A stretch of DNA of 64,000 nucleotides from Streptomyces marianii (GTDB lineage: Bacteria > Actinomycetota > Actinomycetes > Streptomycetales > Streptomycetaceae), in the NCBI RefSeq assembly GCF_005795905.1, contig NZ_VAWE01000001.1, positions 5,445,001 through 5,509,000 on the forward strand. Direction: 5' to 3'. Every line of letters begins with the position of its first letter. Positions within the stretch are counted from its first letter, which is position 1. The notes below the pieces were generated by a model that made no database searches, had not been told where the DNA came from, and was given only the letters and a program-made list of their open reading frames with translations. The translations under genes and the position numbers were made by a program. Positions 38,565 to 48,917 of this stretch are shown piece after piece.

Positions 38565-40032
38565 GGTTCTCTCCCAGGTACTGCTCGGCGTGGCCGGCGA
38601 TGAGGTCGAGGACGGCGGCGATGTCGGCCACGGTCGTCTCGGGGTTCAGCAGGGTGAACTTCAGGTACTGGCGGCCGTCGACCTTGGTCCCGGCGACGAC
38701 GGCCTCCCCGGAGGCGAACAGGGCCTTGCGGGCGTACAGGTTGGCGCGGTCTGTCTCCGCGGCGGAGGTGACCCGCTCCGGGACGTAGCGGAAGACCAGG
38801 GTGGAGAGCCGGGGCTCGACCACGACGTCGTAGCGGGGGTCGGCGGCGAGCAGCCGCCAGCCCGCGGACGCGAGGTCGCACACCTCGTCGAAGAGCTGCC
38901 CGACACCGTCCGCGCCCATGACGCGCAGGGTCATCCACAGCTTGAGGGCGTCGAAGCGGCGGGTGGTCTGGAGGGACTTGTCCACCTGGTTGGGGATCCT
39001 GCTCCGTAGCCCTTCGGGCACGGGAGGTGCCCCCACCTCCACGGTCGGCGCGGGGTTGAGGTAGTCCGCGTGGTAGGTGGCGTGCCGCAGTGTGGCGCCG
39101 TCCCGCACCAGCAGGGCGGAGGAACTCACGGGCTGGAAGAAGGACTTGTGGTAGTCGACGGTCACCGAGTCGGCGTGCTGGACGCCCTCCAGGAGCCCGC
39201 GGCGGGTCGGCGAGGCGAGCAGCCCGCAGCCGTAGGCGGCGTCGACGTGCATCCAGGTGCCGTACTCGTCGCACAGCGCGGCGATCTCGGGCAGCGGGTC
39301 GATGGAGCCGAAGTCGGTGGTGCCGGCGGTGGCGACGACCGCCATCGGGACCAGCCCGGCGCGCCGGCACTTCTCCAGTTCGGCGGCGAGGGCCACGGTC
39401 TGCATGCGCCGGTCGCGGTCGACGGGCACGGACACGACGGCGTCCCGGCCGAGGCCGAGGAGGGTCGCGGACTTCTGGACGCTGAAGTGGCTGCACGCGG
39501 AGGAGAAGACGCGCAGCTTCGACAGGTCGTCCCTGTCGGCGGGCTTGACCTCCTCGCGGGCGAGCAGCATCGCCTGGAGGTTGGACTGGGTGCCGCCGCT
39601 GGTGAAGACGCCGTCGGCGGCGGGGCCGAGGCCGATCCGGCGGGTGGTCCAGTCGATGAGCCTGCGCTCGATCAGCGTGCCGCCGGCGCTCTGGTCCCAG
39701 GTGTCCAGCGAGGAGTTGACGGCGGAGAGGACGGCCTCGCCCAGCACGGCGGGGATGACGACCGGGCAGTTCAGGTGGCCGAGGTAGCGCGGGTGATGGA
39801 AGTAGACCGCGTCCCGCAGGTACACCCGCTCCAGCTCGTCCAGCGCGGCGGAGGAGTCGCCGAGCGGCTGGTCGAGGTCGACGGCGGCGATGGTCGGGGC
39901 CAGCTCGTCCGGGGTCACCCCCGTGAACGGGCGCCTGGTCGTGGCGAGTTTGTTCGCCACCCGCTCGACTCCTTCGGTCACGGAGCTGCGGTAGAGCTCC
40001 GCCGTTGTGCCGTTGAGCAGGTGCGAGCGCAT
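38548..40032 (-). CDS. desA: DesA, PLP-dependent lysine decarboxylase
   Basis: 494 residues. Group II (AAT fold) decarboxylase motifs: [12 protein letters not shown] at 144-155, [16 protein letters not shown] at 261-268 and DYHKSFFQP with the PLP Lys at 296. It converts L-lysine to cadaverine, the first step of desferrioxamine synthesis. An iron box is located 75 bases upstream, so the operon should be repressed by DmdR1 with iron. It is translated together with desB, desC and desD through overlapping starts. Confidence 0.96.
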   Translation of the reverse strand: MRSHLLNGTTAELYRSSVTEGVERVANKLATTRRPFTGVTPDELAPTIAAVDLDQPLGDSSAALDELERVYLRDAVYFHHPRYLGHLNCPVVIPAVLGEAVLSAVNSSLDTWDQSAGGTLIERRLIDWTTRRIGLGPAADGVFTSGGTQSNLQAMLLAREEVKPADRDDLSKLRVFSSACSHFSVQKSATLLGLGRDAVVSVPVDRDRRMQTVALAAELEKCRRAGLVPMAVVATAGTTDFGSIDPLPEIAALCDEYGTWMHVDAAYGCGLLASPTRRGLLEGVQHADSVTVDYHKSFFQPVSSSALLVRDGATLRHATYHADYLNPAPTVEVGAPPVPEGLRSRIPNQVDKSLQTTRRFDALKLWMTLRVMGADGVGQLFDEVCDLASAGWRLLAADPRYDVVVEPRLSTLVFRYVPERVTSAAETDRANLYARKALFASGEAVVAGTKVDGRQYLKFTLLNPETTVADIAAVLDLIAGHAEQYLGENLVHAS

Positions 40033-40107
40033 GGTGGGGGTCCTCCCGGTGCGGGGACGTGACAGGACCGCCCCCTGGGCCGGGAGCGGAGAGTGGGCGG
40101 CTGGAAC

Positions 40108-40126
40108 TTAGGTTAGCCTAACCTGA
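40108..40126. promoter_or_regulatory. Iron box (DmdR1/IdeR site) upstream of desA
   Basis: TTAGGTTAGCCTAACCTGA is a near-perfect match to the 19-bp DtxR/IdeR-type consensus TTAGGTTAGSCTAACCTAA, 75 bases before the desA start. Iron-loaded DmdR1 would repress desABCD here. Confidence 0.9.
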
Positions 40127-40214
40127 ATCCTCGTCTCCGTCCGCCCCTACTTCACGGAAACGGCGTCGAGTTGGCTCACATCCGGCTCAGGCCGTCCGGA
40201 AGGGCGCACGGCAG

Positions 40215-40247
40215 CGCGGCCCCGTCGCAGGTGTCGACGGGGCCGCG
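40215..40247 (-). terminator. Terminator of the desEF operon
   Basis: Perfect 13-bp stem from CGCGGCCCCGTCG (40215-40227) to CGACGGGGCCGCG (40235-40247), 7-base loop, 36 bases after the desF stop. Confidence 0.8.
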
Positions 40248-40282
40248 GGCAACGGCGTGGAGCCGGGCGGAAGGCCCGGGGC

Positions 40283-41131
40283 CTACGCGTCGTCGTCGGG
40301 CGCCTCGCGCAGGGCGTCCTCGCTGAGGCCCTTGCGCCAGTAGCCGACGAACGTGACCCGGCGGCGGTCGAGTCCGCGCTCGTTCACGAGATGACGGCGC
40401 AGCGCCTTGACGGAGCCCGACTCGCCGGCGATCCAGGCGTACGGGGCGGAGCCGGTGAACTCGGCGGCGCGCAGGGCCTCGACGGCCGGTGGCGCGCCCT
40501 CGTCCCGTACCAGCCAGGTGACGGCGGCGTCGGCCGCGGTCTCCGGCTCGATCCGGTCACCGGCGTGCGGGACCTCGATCCAGACCTGCGCGCGGATCCC
40601 GGCGGGCAGCCACTCCAGGATCGCCGAGACGGCGGGCAGGGCGGTCTCGTCCGCCCAGATCACCACCGAGTCGGCGTCCTCCGGCAGCCGGAAACGCACC
40701 GCGGTGTTGTCGGCGGTCGCGGGACCGAGAACCGTCACCCGGTCGCCGGCGGAGGCCGTCTGAGCCCAGCGGCAGGCCGGGCCGCCGTCCTCGTGGACGG
40801 CGAAGTCGATGTCCAGTTCGCCGTGTTCACCGGCGTCGGGGCGCTGCTCGCGGACCGTGTACGAGCGCAGTACGGCCCGCTCGTCGTCCGGCAGGGCGCG
40901 CCAGGCGCCGAGCCGCGCGTACATGTCCTCCTCGCCGGGGAGCGGGATGACGGGTTCCTCCTGTCCCGGGTGCGGCAGGAAGAGCGAGAGCGACTGGTCG
41001 CGGCCGCCGGAGGCGAAACCCCGGAGGGCCTCCCCTTCGAAGGTGACCCGGATCAGCGACGGGCCGAGCCGCCGCGTCCGCACGACCTGGAGAGGGAAGA
41101 AGCGGAACGGGGCGGCTGCGGCTGTCGGCAT
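40283..41131 (-). CDS. desF: DesF, siderophore-interacting (ferric reductase-like) protein
   Basis: 282 residues of the SIP family. An FAD-binding barrel (LGPSLIRVTFEGEALRGF, LRSYTVREQRPD with the RxYT flavin motif, DIDFAVHEDGGPACRWAQTASAGDRVTVLGPA) is followed by a NAD(P)H-like domain (WADETALPAVSAILEWLP, WIAGESGSVKALRRHL, GYWRKG end). It probably reduces iron(III) in ferrioxamine to free it in the cytoplasm. Starts 3 bases after desE, so both come from the same iron-regulated message. Confidence 0.93.
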   Translation of the reverse strand: MPTAAAAPFRFFPLQVVRTRRLGPSLIRVTFEGEALRGFASGGRDQSLSLFLPHPGQEEPVIPLPGEEDMYARLGAWRALPDDERAVLRSYTVREQRPDAGEHGELDIDFAVHEDGGPACRWAQTASAGDRVTVLGPATADNTAVRFRLPEDADSVVIWADETALPAVSAILEWLPAGIRAQVWIEVPHAGDRIEPETAADAAVTWLVRDEGAPPAVEALRAAEFTGSAPYAWIAGESGSVKALRRHLVNERGLDRRRVTFVGYWRKGLSEDALREAPDDDA

Positions 41132-41134
41132 GGG

Positions 41135-42175
41135 TCAGGCGACCTTCTTCGCGTTCTCGATGGCCTTGGCCAGGTCCTCGAGGATCGGCGTGCACTTCTC
41201 GTACGAGTAGATGGGCTCGGTCACGCGCGGGATGACCTGGCCGGCCTTGACGGCGGGCAGCCGGGTCCAGGTCGGCTTGGACTTCAGGGCCTCGGGCTGG
41301 AGGGCCGAGGCGCGGTTGTCCATCATGATGATGTCGGCCTTGTACTTGTCCACGTTCTCCCAGCTGAGGCCCTCGAACCAGCCGCCGGCGTCGAGCTTGC
41401 CGGGCGTCACGAAGTTGACGCCGAGCTCCTTGAAGTAGAGCGTGTCGGTCGGCCGGCCCGGGGTGGAGACGTAGAACAGTTCGGCGCTCGCCGAGCCGAT
41501 CAGCACCTTGATCTCGGGCTTGGCCTTCGCGGCGGCGCGCAGCCGGGCGGCTGCCTTCTCGAAGGCGGCCTTGGCGTCAGTGACCTTCTTGGTACTGACG
41601 TCGGCGCCCAGGGACTCGGCCAGCTCGACGTGGCGCTGCAGGACCTTCGGCATGGAGTGGTCCGAGGCCCACAGGGCGACGCTCGGGGCCAGCTTCAGGA
41701 TCTTGTCCTTGGACTGGTCCGGCACGTACCAGAGGGCGTCCTTCTCCCACATGTCGGTGATGAGCACGTCCGGAGCCAGGGCCGCGTACTGCTCGATGTT
41801 GAACTCGCCCCAGACGTTGCCGAGGACCTTCACCTTGTCGATGTCGAGGTCGCCCGCCTGGACGTCCGGCGTCCTGGTGCCCTTGGCCCTGTCCTCGACG
41901 TAGGTGGGGCCGAAGACGCCCTTCACCTCGATGCCGAAGTCGTGGAGCGCGGCCGCCGTGCCGGTGAAGGCGACGATGTTCTTCGGCGTGGCCTTGGTCT
42001 TGGCGACCTGGCCGCGGTCGTCCTTGAACTGCCAGGGGCCGGACTGCTTCGCGTCCGAGGCCGACTCGCCCTTGTCTTCGGAACCGCAGGCGGAGAGGGC
42101 GGCGGTGAGGCCGAGAGCGCCGCCCGCGGCGAGCAGACCGCGACGGGTGAGGTGGGAAGCGCGGGCATGGGGCAT
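41135..42175 (-). CDS. desE: DesE, ferrioxamine-binding lipoprotein
   Basis: 346 residues from ATG 42175. A twin-arginine-type signal (LTRRGLLAAGGALGLTAALSAC) ends in a lipobox with Cys 30. The mature protein has the two-lobe FecB/periplasmic-binding fold: FTGTAAALHDFGIEVKGVFG, LAPDVLITDMWE, then IKVLIGSASAELFYVS and YKADIIMMDNRAS. It captures ferrioxamines outside the membrane for an ABC importer encoded elsewhere. An iron box stands 55 bases upstream. Confidence 0.94.
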   Translation of the reverse strand: MPHARASHLTRRGLLAAGGALGLTAALSACGSEDKGESASDAKQSGPWQFKDDRGQVAKTKATPKNIVAFTGTAAALHDFGIEVKGVFGPTYVEDRAKGTRTPDVQAGDLDIDKVKVLGNVWGEFNIEQYAALAPDVLITDMWEKDALWYVPDQSKDKILKLAPSVALWASDHSMPKVLQRHVELAESLGADVSTKKVTDAKAAFEKAAARLRAAAKAKPEIKVLIGSASAELFYVSTPGRPTDTLYFKELGVNFVTPGKLDAGGWFEGLSWENVDKYKADIIMMDNRASALQPEALKSKPTWTRLPAVKAGQVIPRVTEPIYSYEKCTPILEDLAKAIENAKKVA

Positions 42176-42230
42176 GAAAGGGTTCGCTTTCGGTGCGTGC
42201 CGGTGGGGGCGGCCTCTGAGCAAGTCGAAG

Positions 42231-42249
42231 GTAGGTTAGCCTAACCTCA
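42231..42249. promoter_or_regulatory. Iron box (DmdR1/IdeR site) upstream of desE
   Basis: GTAGGTTAGCCTAACCTCA matches the 19-bp DtxR/IdeR-type consensus at the central 15 bases and lies 55 bases before the desE start. It shares the same core as the box of desA. Confidence 0.88.
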
Positions 42250-42346
42250 GATCTTGTCGAGAGGCCGCCCCCACGTGACGCTGATCACCGCGCCGCGAGC
42301 AGGGCCTTCGACGGCGGGCAGGGCGCCGCCGGAAGGCCCGTGGGTC

Positions 42347-43513
42347 CTACGACTGCAACCCCAACTCGCGGGCGACCAGCATCCGCTGCACCTCGCTGGT
42401 ACCCTCGCCGATCTCCAGGATCTTGGAGTCGCGCCACATACGGGCCACCGGGTACTCGTTCATGAAGCCGTACCCGCCGTGGATCTGCGTGGCGTCACGG
42501 GCGTTGTCGACGGCGACCGTCGAGGAGTACAGCTTCGCCAGCGCCGCCTCCTTCTTGAACGGTTCGCCGAGGACGAGGCGCGACGCCGCGTCGCGCCAGC
42601 CGATCCGGGCCATGTGCGCCCGCATCTCCATGTCGGCGATCTTGAACTGGATGGCCTGGTTGTCGCCGATCGGACGGCCGAACGCGCGGCGCTCCCTGGC
42701 GTACTTGACGGACTCGTCGACACAGCCCTGCGCCAGACCCGTGGCGAGGGCGGCGATGGCGATCCGGCCCTCGTCGAGGATGCGCAGGAACTGGGCGTAG
42801 CCCCGGCCCTCCTCGCCCAGCAGGTTCGCGAAGGGCACCCGGACGTCGGAGAACGACAGCTCCCGGGTGTCCGACGCGTTCCACCCGACCTTCGAGTACG
42901 GGGCGGCGACGGTGAAGCCCGGGGTGCCCGACGGGACGATGATGGAGGAGATCAGCGGCTTGCCCGCGTCCGTGCGGCCGGTGACGGCGGTGACCGTGAC
43001 CAGGCCCGTGATGTCGGTGCCGGAGTTGGTGATGAAGCACTTGGAGCCGTTGATCACCCACTCGCCGGTCGACTCGTCGCGAACGGCCGTGGTCTTCGTA
43101 CCGCCCGCGTCCGAGCCGGCGTCCGGCTCGGTCAGCCCGAAGGCGCCGAGGATCTCACCGGAGCAGAGCCGGGGCAGCCACTCCCGCTTCTGCTCCTCGG
43201 TGCCGAACCGGAAGACCGGCATCGCGCCGAGCGAGACCCCGGCCTCCAGGGTGATGGCGACGGAGGAGTCGACGCGGGCCAGCTCCTCCAGGGCGATGCC
43301 GAGGGCGAGGTAGTCGCCGCCCATCCCGCCGTACTCCTCGGGGAAGGGCAGGCCGAACAGGCCCATCCGGCCCATCTCGCGGACGATCTCGTACGGGAAC
43401 TCGTGCCGCTCGTAGAAGTCGCCGATCTTGGGGGCGACCACGTCGTGGGCGAACGCCTCGACGGTGCGGCGCAGTTCCTCGTGCTCGGGAGTGAGGCGGT
43501 GGTCGAGCGACAT
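42347..43513 (-). CDS. Acyl-CoA dehydrogenase (isovaleryl-CoA type)
   Basis: 388 residues from ATG 43513. All acyl-CoA dehydrogenase signatures are present: FGLTEPDAGSDAGGTKTTA (FAD/substrate loop), WVINGSKCFITNSG, and the C-terminal QIHGGYGFMNEYPVARMWRDSKILEIGEGTSEVQRMLVAR. It oxidises acyl-CoA with FAD and passes electrons to ETF. Placed behind methylcrotonyl-CoA carboxylase-type genes and HMG-CoA lyase, isovaleryl-CoA is its probable substrate. Last gene of the operon; 123 bases beyond it come a gap and the desE iron box. Confidence 0.93.
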   Translation of the reverse strand: MSLDHRLTPEHEELRRTVEAFAHDVVAPKIGDFYERHEFPYEIVREMGRMGLFGLPFPEEYGGMGGDYLALGIALEELARVDSSVAITLEAGVSLGAMPVFRFGTEEQKREWLPRLCSGEILGAFGLTEPDAGSDAGGTKTTAVRDESTGEWVINGSKCFITNSGTDITGLVTVTAVTGRTDAGKPLISSIIVPSGTPGFTVAAPYSKVGWNASDTRELSFSDVRVPFANLLGEEGRGYAQFLRILDEGRIAIAALATGLAQGCVDESVKYARERRAFGRPIGDNQAIQFKIADMEMRAHMARIGWRDAASRLVLGEPFKKEAALAKLYSSTVAVDNARDATQIHGGYGFMNEYPVARMWRDSKILEIGEGTSEVQRMLVARELGLQS

Positions 43514-43515
43514 GG

Positions 43516-44469
43516 CTAGGACTCCTTGTGGGAAGCCGTGCCCGCGAGGGCGCGAACGGTGCGTGAAGGGCTGGGACGGCCCAGCCGCTCGGCCATCCAC
43601 ACGCTGGTGGCGGTGAGCCGGCCGAGGTCGACCCCGGTCTCGATGCCGAGGCCGTGGAGCATCCACACGAGGTCTTCGGTGGCGAGGTTCCCGGTGGCGC
43701 TCTTCGCGTACGGGCAGCCGCCGAGGCCGCCCGCGGAGGCGTCCACGGTGGTGACGCCGTGCTGGAGCGCCGCGAGGGTGTTGGCCAGTGCCTGGCCGTA
43801 GGTGTCGTGGAAGTGCACCCCGATGGCGCTGGTGGGCACACCCTCCTCGTTCAACCGGGCGAGCAGCGCCTGGACATGGCCCGGGGTGGCGACGCCGATG
43901 GTGTCGCCGAGGCTCAGCTCGTCGCAGCCCAGGTCCATCAGCCGCCGGGCCACGCGGACGACCTGGTGGACGGGCACCGCGCCCTCCCACGGGTCGCCGA
44001 AGCACATCGAGAGATAGCCGCGGACATGGACCTCGTCGTCCTTCGCCCGGGCCACCACGGGCTCGAACATGGCCAGCGACTCCTCGACCGTGCGGTTGAG
44101 GTTGCGCGCGGCGAAGGTCTCCGTCGCCGACGCGAACACGGCGATCCGCCGCGCGCCCAGCGCGAGGGCACGGTCGAGCCCGCGTTCGTTCGGTACGAGG
44201 ACCGGCAGGGCCACGCCCCCGATGTCCGCGAGCCGCGGGAACAGGTCCTCGGCGTCCGCGAGTTGGGGCACCCACCTGGGGTGGACGAAGCTGGTCGCCT
44301 CAACCGTCGTCAGCCCGGCCCCGGCGAGACGGTGGACGAACTCCGCCTTCACCTCGGTCGGGACGACCTCCTTCTCGTTCTGCAGACCGTCGCGGGGCCC
44401 GACCTCGTGGATCCGCACACGTGGCGGCAGACCGGCGACAGGCACCTCCATCGGCAGTCCCTCGGTCAT
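43516..44469 (-). CDS. Hydroxymethylglutaryl-CoA lyase
   Basis: 317 residues. DRE-TIM-type aldolase: [19 protein letters not shown] at the start, [35 protein letters not shown] with the metal-binding His pair, and [25 protein letters not shown] with the catalytic Cys loop. It cleaves HMG-CoA to acetoacetate and acetyl-CoA, the last step of leucine breakdown. Its ATG overlaps the stop of the carboxylase alpha gene by four bases. Confidence 0.94.
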   Translation of the reverse strand: MTEGLPMEVPVAGLPPRVRIHEVGPRDGLQNEKEVVPTEVKAEFVHRLAGAGLTTVEATSFVHPRWVPQLADAEDLFPRLADIGGVALPVLVPNERGLDRALALGARRIAVFASATETFAARNLNRTVEESLAMFEPVVARAKDDEVHVRGYLSMCFGDPWEGAVPVHQVVRVARRLMDLGCDELSLGDTIGVATPGHVQALLARLNEEGVPTSAIGVHFHDTYGQALANTLAALQHGVTTVDASAGGLGGCPYAKSATGNLATEDLVWMLHGLGIETGVDLGRLTATSVWMAERLGRPSPSRTVRALAGTASHKES

Positions 44470-46478
44470 GCCGTGTCCTCCTCGCCCTCGTCGTCGTGCG
44501 GGGCGACGACGGCCAGGACCTGGTCCATGACGACGGTCGTCCCCGGGGTGACGTCCAGTTCGGTGACGGTCCCGGCGTGCGGCGCGGAGATGACGTGCTC
44601 CATCTTCATCGCCTCCACGACGAGCAGGCTCTGGCCGGCGTCCACCGCGTCCCCGACCGCCACCTTCACGACCGTGACGGTGCCGGGCATCGGCGCGGCG
44701 AGCGTGTCGGCGCCCTGCCGGGCCGCCCCGCTCAGGCTCGCGGCGACCGGGTCGTGGTCCTGGACGTACCAGGAGTCGCCGTCGCGACCGAGCCAGGTCC
44801 CGCCGGGGGCGGCGGCGTGGTGGAGGGTGTGGGCGAGGCCGTCGATCTCGACACCGATCGTCGCGCTGCCCGCGCCCGCGTCCTTCGCGCGCCGGACGCG
44901 CCGGACGGGCAGCCCGTCCAGCACGGCCTCGGAGCCGCGTAGCCGGACCTCCACCGGGTCGTGGCCCGGCACCCGGAAGTGGTGGACGGTCCAGGCGGGT
45001 TCACCGCCGAGACGCCAGCCGCCGGGGACGGAGAACGGGTCGGTCCAGCCGGACGCGTCCACCGGCGCGGGCGCCTCCCGCAGCAGCGCGGCGGCGGCGT
45101 ACACCTCCGGGGGGACCGTGCCGTCGACGAGGGAGTCCGCCTCCCGCTCGACGAGGCCCGTGTCCAGGTCTCCCGCGACCACCTCGGGGTGGTCGAGCAG
45201 CCGGCGCAGGAAGCCCGCGTTCGTCGGCACGCCCAGGGTGACGTTGTCCGCCAGGGCCGCTCGCAGCCTGCGCAGCGCGGTCGCGCGGTCGGGGCCGTAC
45301 GCGATGACCTTCGACAGCATCGGGTCGTAGAGGCTGGAGACCTCCGTGCCCTCGCTGAGGCCCGAGTCGGTGCGCACCCCGTCGCCCCGGGGCTCGCTCA
45401 GGGAGAGCACCGTGCCGCCCGACGGCAGGAAGCCGCGCGCGGGGTCCTCCGCGCAGATACGGGCCTCGACCGCGTGGCCGGTGAGCGCGATGTCCTTCTG
45501 GCCGAAGGGCAGTTCCTCGCCCGCTGCCACCCGCAGCTGCCACTCCACCAGGTCCAGGCCGGTGACCAGCTCGGTCACCGGGTGCTCGACCTGGAGCCGG
45601 GTGTTCATCTCCATGAAGTAGTACGAGGACGGGTCGCCGCCGGGGACGATGAACTCGACGGTGCCCGCGCCCCGGTAGCCGCAGGAGCGGGCCGCCTGGA
45701 CCGCCGCCTCGCCCATCGCCGCGCGGATCTCCTCGTCCAGCAGGACGGAGGGCGCCTCCTCGATGATCTTCTGGTGGCGGCGCTGGAGGGAGCACTCGCG
45801 CTCTCCGAGGTGCACCACGTTGCCGTGGCCGTCCGCGAGGACCTGGATCTCGATGTGCCGGGGACGGTCGATCCACCGCTCCACCAGCAGGGTGTCGTCG
45901 CCGAACGACGCGCGCGCCTCCCGCCGGGCGGCCGCGATCTCCTCCAGCAGGGCGGACTCCACGCGGGTCAGCCGCATGCCCTTGCCGCCGCCGCCCGCGG
46001 AGGGCTTCAGCAGGACCGGCATGCCGATCTCCCGCGCCGCCTCGGCCAGTTGGTCGTCGGTGAGTCCCGAGCCGGAGGAGCCCGGCACAACCGGGACCCC
46101 GGCCGTCCGCACCGTCTCCTTGGCGCGGATCTTGTCGCCCATCAGGGAGATGGCGTCGGCGGGCGGCCCGATGAACACCAGGCCCGCCTCCTCGCAGGCG
46201 CGGGCGAATCCGGCGTTCTCCGCGAGGAAGCCGTAGCCCGGGTGGACCGCCTGGGCGCCGGCCCGGCGGGCCGCCTCCAGCAGGCGCTCGACGGAGAGAT
46301 AGCTCTCGGCGGCGGGCGCCGGGCCGAGCCGGACGGCGGTGTCCGCCTCGCGGACGTGCCGGGCGTCGGCGTCGGCGTCGCTGAACACGGCGACCGAGCG
46401 GACACCGAGGGCCCGCAGCGTACGGATGACGCGGACCGCGATCTCGCCTCGGTTGGCAACCAGAACGGTGTCGAACAT
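44466..46478 (-). CDS. Biotin-dependent acyl-CoA carboxylase alpha subunit (methylcrotonyl-CoA type)
   Basis: 670 residues from ATG 46478. Biotin carboxylase domain ([23 protein letters not shown]-grasp [58 protein letters not shown]), a 100-residue middle BT domain, and the C-terminal biotinyl domain with EAMKMEH around the modified Lys. The beta subunit is encoded just upstream. In this context the pair most likely carboxylates 3-methylcrotonyl-CoA; propionyl-CoA is an alternative. Confidence 0.94.
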   Translation of the reverse strand: MFDTVLVANRGEIAVRVIRTLRALGVRSVAVFSDADADARHVREADTAVRLGPAPAAESYLSVERLLEAARRAGAQAVHPGYGFLAENAGFARACEEAGLVFIGPPADAISLMGDKIRAKETVRTAGVPVVPGSSGSGLTDDQLAEAAREIGMPVLLKPSAGGGGKGMRLTRVESALLEEIAAARREARASFGDDTLLVERWIDRPRHIEIQVLADGHGNVVHLGERECSLQRRHQKIIEEAPSVLLDEEIRAAMGEAAVQAARSCGYRGAGTVEFIVPGGDPSSYYFMEMNTRLQVEHPVTELVTGLDLVEWQLRVAAGEELPFGQKDIALTGHAVEARICAEDPARGFLPSGGTVLSLSEPRGDGVRTDSGLSEGTEVSSLYDPMLSKVIAYGPDRATALRRLRAALADNVTLGVPTNAGFLRRLLDHPEVVAGDLDTGLVEREADSLVDGTVPPEVYAAAALLREAPAPVDASGWTDPFSVPGGWRLGGEPAWTVHHFRVPGHDPVEVRLRGSEAVLDGLPVRRVRRAKDAGAGSATIGVEIDGLAHTLHHAAAPGGTWLGRDGDSWYVQDHDPVAASLSGAARQGADTLAAPMPGTVTVVKVAVGDAVDAGQSLLVVEAMKMEHVISAPHAGTVTELDVTPGTTVVMDQVLAVVAPHDDEGEEDTA

Positions 46479-46507
46479 CCGCTGTCCTTCGAACGTCACA
46501 GTGGTCC

Positions 46508-48139
46508 TCACATCCGGAATACGCCGAAGCCGGGCGCCGAGGCGTCCCTCTCGGGCAGCGGGGCGTTGGCACAGGCGGTCAGGGCGAGCCCCAGCACCTG
46601 CCGGGTCTCCAGCGGGTCGATAACCCCGTCGTCCCACAGCCGGGCCGTGGCGTAGTACGCGTTGCCCTGCTGCTCGTACTGGGCGCGGATCGGGTCCTTG
46701 AACGCCTCCTCCGCATCGGCGGGCCACTCCTCGCCACGCGCCTCCAGCTGGTCCCGCTTGACGGTGGCCAGCACGGACGCGGCCTGCTCGCCCCCCATCA
46801 CCGAGATCTTGGCGTTGGGCCACATCCACAGGAAGCGGGGCGAGTAGGCGCGGCCGCACATGGAGTAGTTGCCCGCGCCGTACGAGCCGCCGACGACGAC
46901 GGTCAGCTTCGGCACCCGGGTGCAGGCCACGGCCGTGACCATCTTGGCGCCGTGCTTGGCGATGCCGCCCGCCTCGTAGTCCCTGCCGACCATGAAGCCG
47001 GAGATGTTCTGCAGGAACACCAGGGGGATGCCGCGCTGGTCGCACAGCTCGATGAAGTGGGCGCCCTTCTGGGCCGATTCGGCGAACAGGATGCCGTTGT
47101 TGGCCACGATGCCGACCGGGTGGCCGTGGATCCGGGCGAAGCCGGTGACCAGCGTGGTGCCGAACTCGGCCTTGAACTCGGCGAAGCGGGAGCCGTCCGT
47201 GACGCGGGCGATGATCTCCCGGACGTCGTACGGCGTGCGGGAGTCCACCGGCACCGCCCCGTACAGCCCGAACGGGTCCGCCTTGGGCTCCTCGACCGGC
47301 TCCACCGACCAGGGGAGCGGACCGCGCCCGGGGAGGGTGGACACGATGCTCCGCACGATCCTCAGGGCGTGCGCGTCGTTCTCCGCGAGGTGGTCCGTGA
47401 CACCGGAGACCCGGGAGTGGACCTCGCCGCCGCCCAGCTCCTCGGCCGTGACGACCTCACCGGTCGCGGCCTTCACCAGCGGTGGGCCGCCGAGGAAGAT
47501 CGTGCCCTGGTTCCGCACGATCACGGCCTCGTCGCTCATCGCGGGGACGTAGGCGCCGCCGGCCGTGCAGGAGCCGAGCACCGCGGCGATCTGCGGGACG
47601 CGCGCCGCGGAGAGCCTCGCCTGGTTGTAGAAGATCCGGCCGAAGTGCTCGCGGTCGGGGAAGACCTCGTCCTGCATCGGCAGGAACGCGCCGCCCGAGT
47701 CGACGAGGTAGACGCACGGCAGCCGGTTCTCCAGGGCCACCTCCTGGGCGCGCAGGTGCTTCTTCACCGTCATCGGGTAGTACGTGCCGCCCTTGACCGT
47801 GGCGTCGTTGGCGACGACGACGACCTCGCGGCCGCCGACCCGGCCGATGCCGGCGATCACCCCGGCCGCCGGGGCCTGCCCGTCGTACATGCCGTCGGCC
47901 GCGAGCGGTGCCAGCTCGAGGAAGGGCGAGCCCGGGTCCAGGAGCGTGTCCACCCGGTCGCGCGGCAGCAGCTTCCCGCGCGCGGTGTGGCGCGCCCGGG
48001 CCTTCTCGCCACCGCCGAGCCGGGCCGCCGCCAGCTTCGCGCGCAGGGTGTCGGCCAGGGCGTGGTGCGCCGCCTCGTTGGCCTGCCAGGCGTCCGAGGC
48101 GGGATCCTCCGCACTCGTCAGCACAGGTGCTTGCCGCAT
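46508..48139 (-). CDS. Acyl-CoA carboxylase beta subunit (methylcrotonyl-CoA type)
   Basis: 543 residues. Two crotonase-fold carboxyltransferase domains: N-terminal with [37 protein letters not shown] and [21 protein letters not shown]-terminal with [32 protein letters not shown] and [34 protein letters not shown]. The FMVG and MCGRA patterns are those of methylcrotonyl-CoA rather than propionyl-CoA carboxylases. It is the first gene of the operon, divergent from the TetR regulator. Confidence 0.94.
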   Translation of the reverse strand: MRQAPVLTSAEDPASDAWQANEAAHHALADTLRAKLAAARLGGGEKARARHTARGKLLPRDRVDTLLDPGSPFLELAPLAADGMYDGQAPAAGVIAGIGRVGGREVVVVANDATVKGGTYYPMTVKKHLRAQEVALENRLPCVYLVDSGGAFLPMQDEVFPDREHFGRIFYNQARLSAARVPQIAAVLGSCTAGGAYVPAMSDEAVIVRNQGTIFLGGPPLVKAATGEVVTAEELGGGEVHSRVSGVTDHLAENDAHALRIVRSIVSTLPGRGPLPWSVEPVEEPKADPFGLYGAVPVDSRTPYDVREIIARVTDGSRFAEFKAEFGTTLVTGFARIHGHPVGIVANNGILFAESAQKGAHFIELCDQRGIPLVFLQNISGFMVGRDYEAGGIAKHGAKMVTAVACTRVPKLTVVVGGSYGAGNYSMCGRAYSPRFLWMWPNAKISVMGGEQAASVLATVKRDQLEARGEEWPADAEEAFKDPIRAQYEQQGNAYYATARLWDDGVIDPLETRQVLGLALTACANAPLPERDASAPGFGVFRM

Positions 48140-48171
48140 CGTGTCGTGCCCCCTGTCAGAGCATCGTTCGT

Positions 48172-48215
48172 GTTAATGGGCGTTAACCCACGCGTTCAGG
48201 TTAACGATCGCTAAC
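48172..48215. promoter_or_regulatory. Two palindromic operators between tetR and the carboxylase operon
   Basis: GTTAATGGGCGTTAAC (48172-48187) and GTTAACGATCGCTAAC (48200-48215) are inverted repeats with GTTA/TAAC ends, 28 bases apart, in the 98-base divergent region. The second is nearly a perfect palindrome (two mismatched positions). They are natural sites for the adjacent TetR-family protein. Confidence 0.8.
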
Positions 48216-48237
48216 AGTCTTGTCTAGAATCAGTGGC

Positions 48238-48828
48238 ATGAGCACCAGGACCGACGCTCCGACCCGTCGCGAGCAGATCCTCAAGGAGGCCGCGCGCCTC
48301 TTCGCCGAGCGCGGCTTCCACGGCGTCGGCGTCGACGAGATAGGCGCCGCCGTCGGTATCAGCGGCCCCGGGCTGTACCGCCACTTCCCCGGCAAGGACG
48401 CGATGCTCGCCGAACTGCTGGTCGGCATCTCCGGCCGGCTCCTGGACGGCGGCAGGCGCCGGGTCGCCGAGGCGGACGGCATCCCCGAGCAGGTGCTCTC
48501 CTCGCTCATCGACGGGCACATCGACTTCGCCCTCGACGACCGCCCGCTGATCACCCTCCACGACCGGGAGCTGGACCGGCTGCGGGACAGCGACCGCAAG
48601 CTGGTGCGCCAGCTCCAGCGCCAGTACGTCGAACTGTGGGTGGACGTCGTCCGCAAACTGCACCCCGGGACCGGCGAGGGCCAGGTCCGGGCGGCCGTCC
48701 ACGCCGTCTTCGGCCTGCTGAACTCCACCCCGCACCTGGGCTCGTACGGAAACGGGCTGCCGGGCCGCGCGGCCATGGAGGACCTGCTGCGCAGGCTCGC
48801 CCACGGGGCGCTCGCCTCGCTGCCGTAG
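48238..48828 (+). CDS. TetR-family regulator of the leucine-catabolic operon
   Basis: 196 residues from ATG 48238. N-terminal HTH (RREQILKEAARLFAERGFHGVGVDEIGAAVGISGPGLYRHFPGKDAMLAELL) and a helical ligand domain with a C-terminal hydrophobic pocket (AVHAVFGLLNSTPHLG). Divergent from the methylcrotonyl-CoA carboxylase operon with two operator-like palindromes between; an acyl-CoA of the pathway is a likely ligand. No membrane or other domain. S. coelicolor has a TetR gene in the same place. Confidence 0.92.
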   Translation: MSTRTDAPTRREQILKEAARLFAERGFHGVGVDEIGAAVGISGPGLYRHFPGKDAMLAELLVGISGRLLDGGRRRVAEADGIPEQVLSSLIDGHIDFALDDRPLITLHDRELDRLRDSDRKLVRQLQRQYVELWVDVVRKLHPGTGEGQVRAAVHAVFGLLNSTPHLGSYGNGLPGRAAMEDLLRRLAHGALASLP

Positions 48829-48917
48829 GGGGTGGCCCCCGGCGGCCGGCGGTGCCCCGGGTGTCCGGCCACCGGGACGCCGGGCACGCTCCGCACACCT
48901 GGCGGCACAATGGGCGC

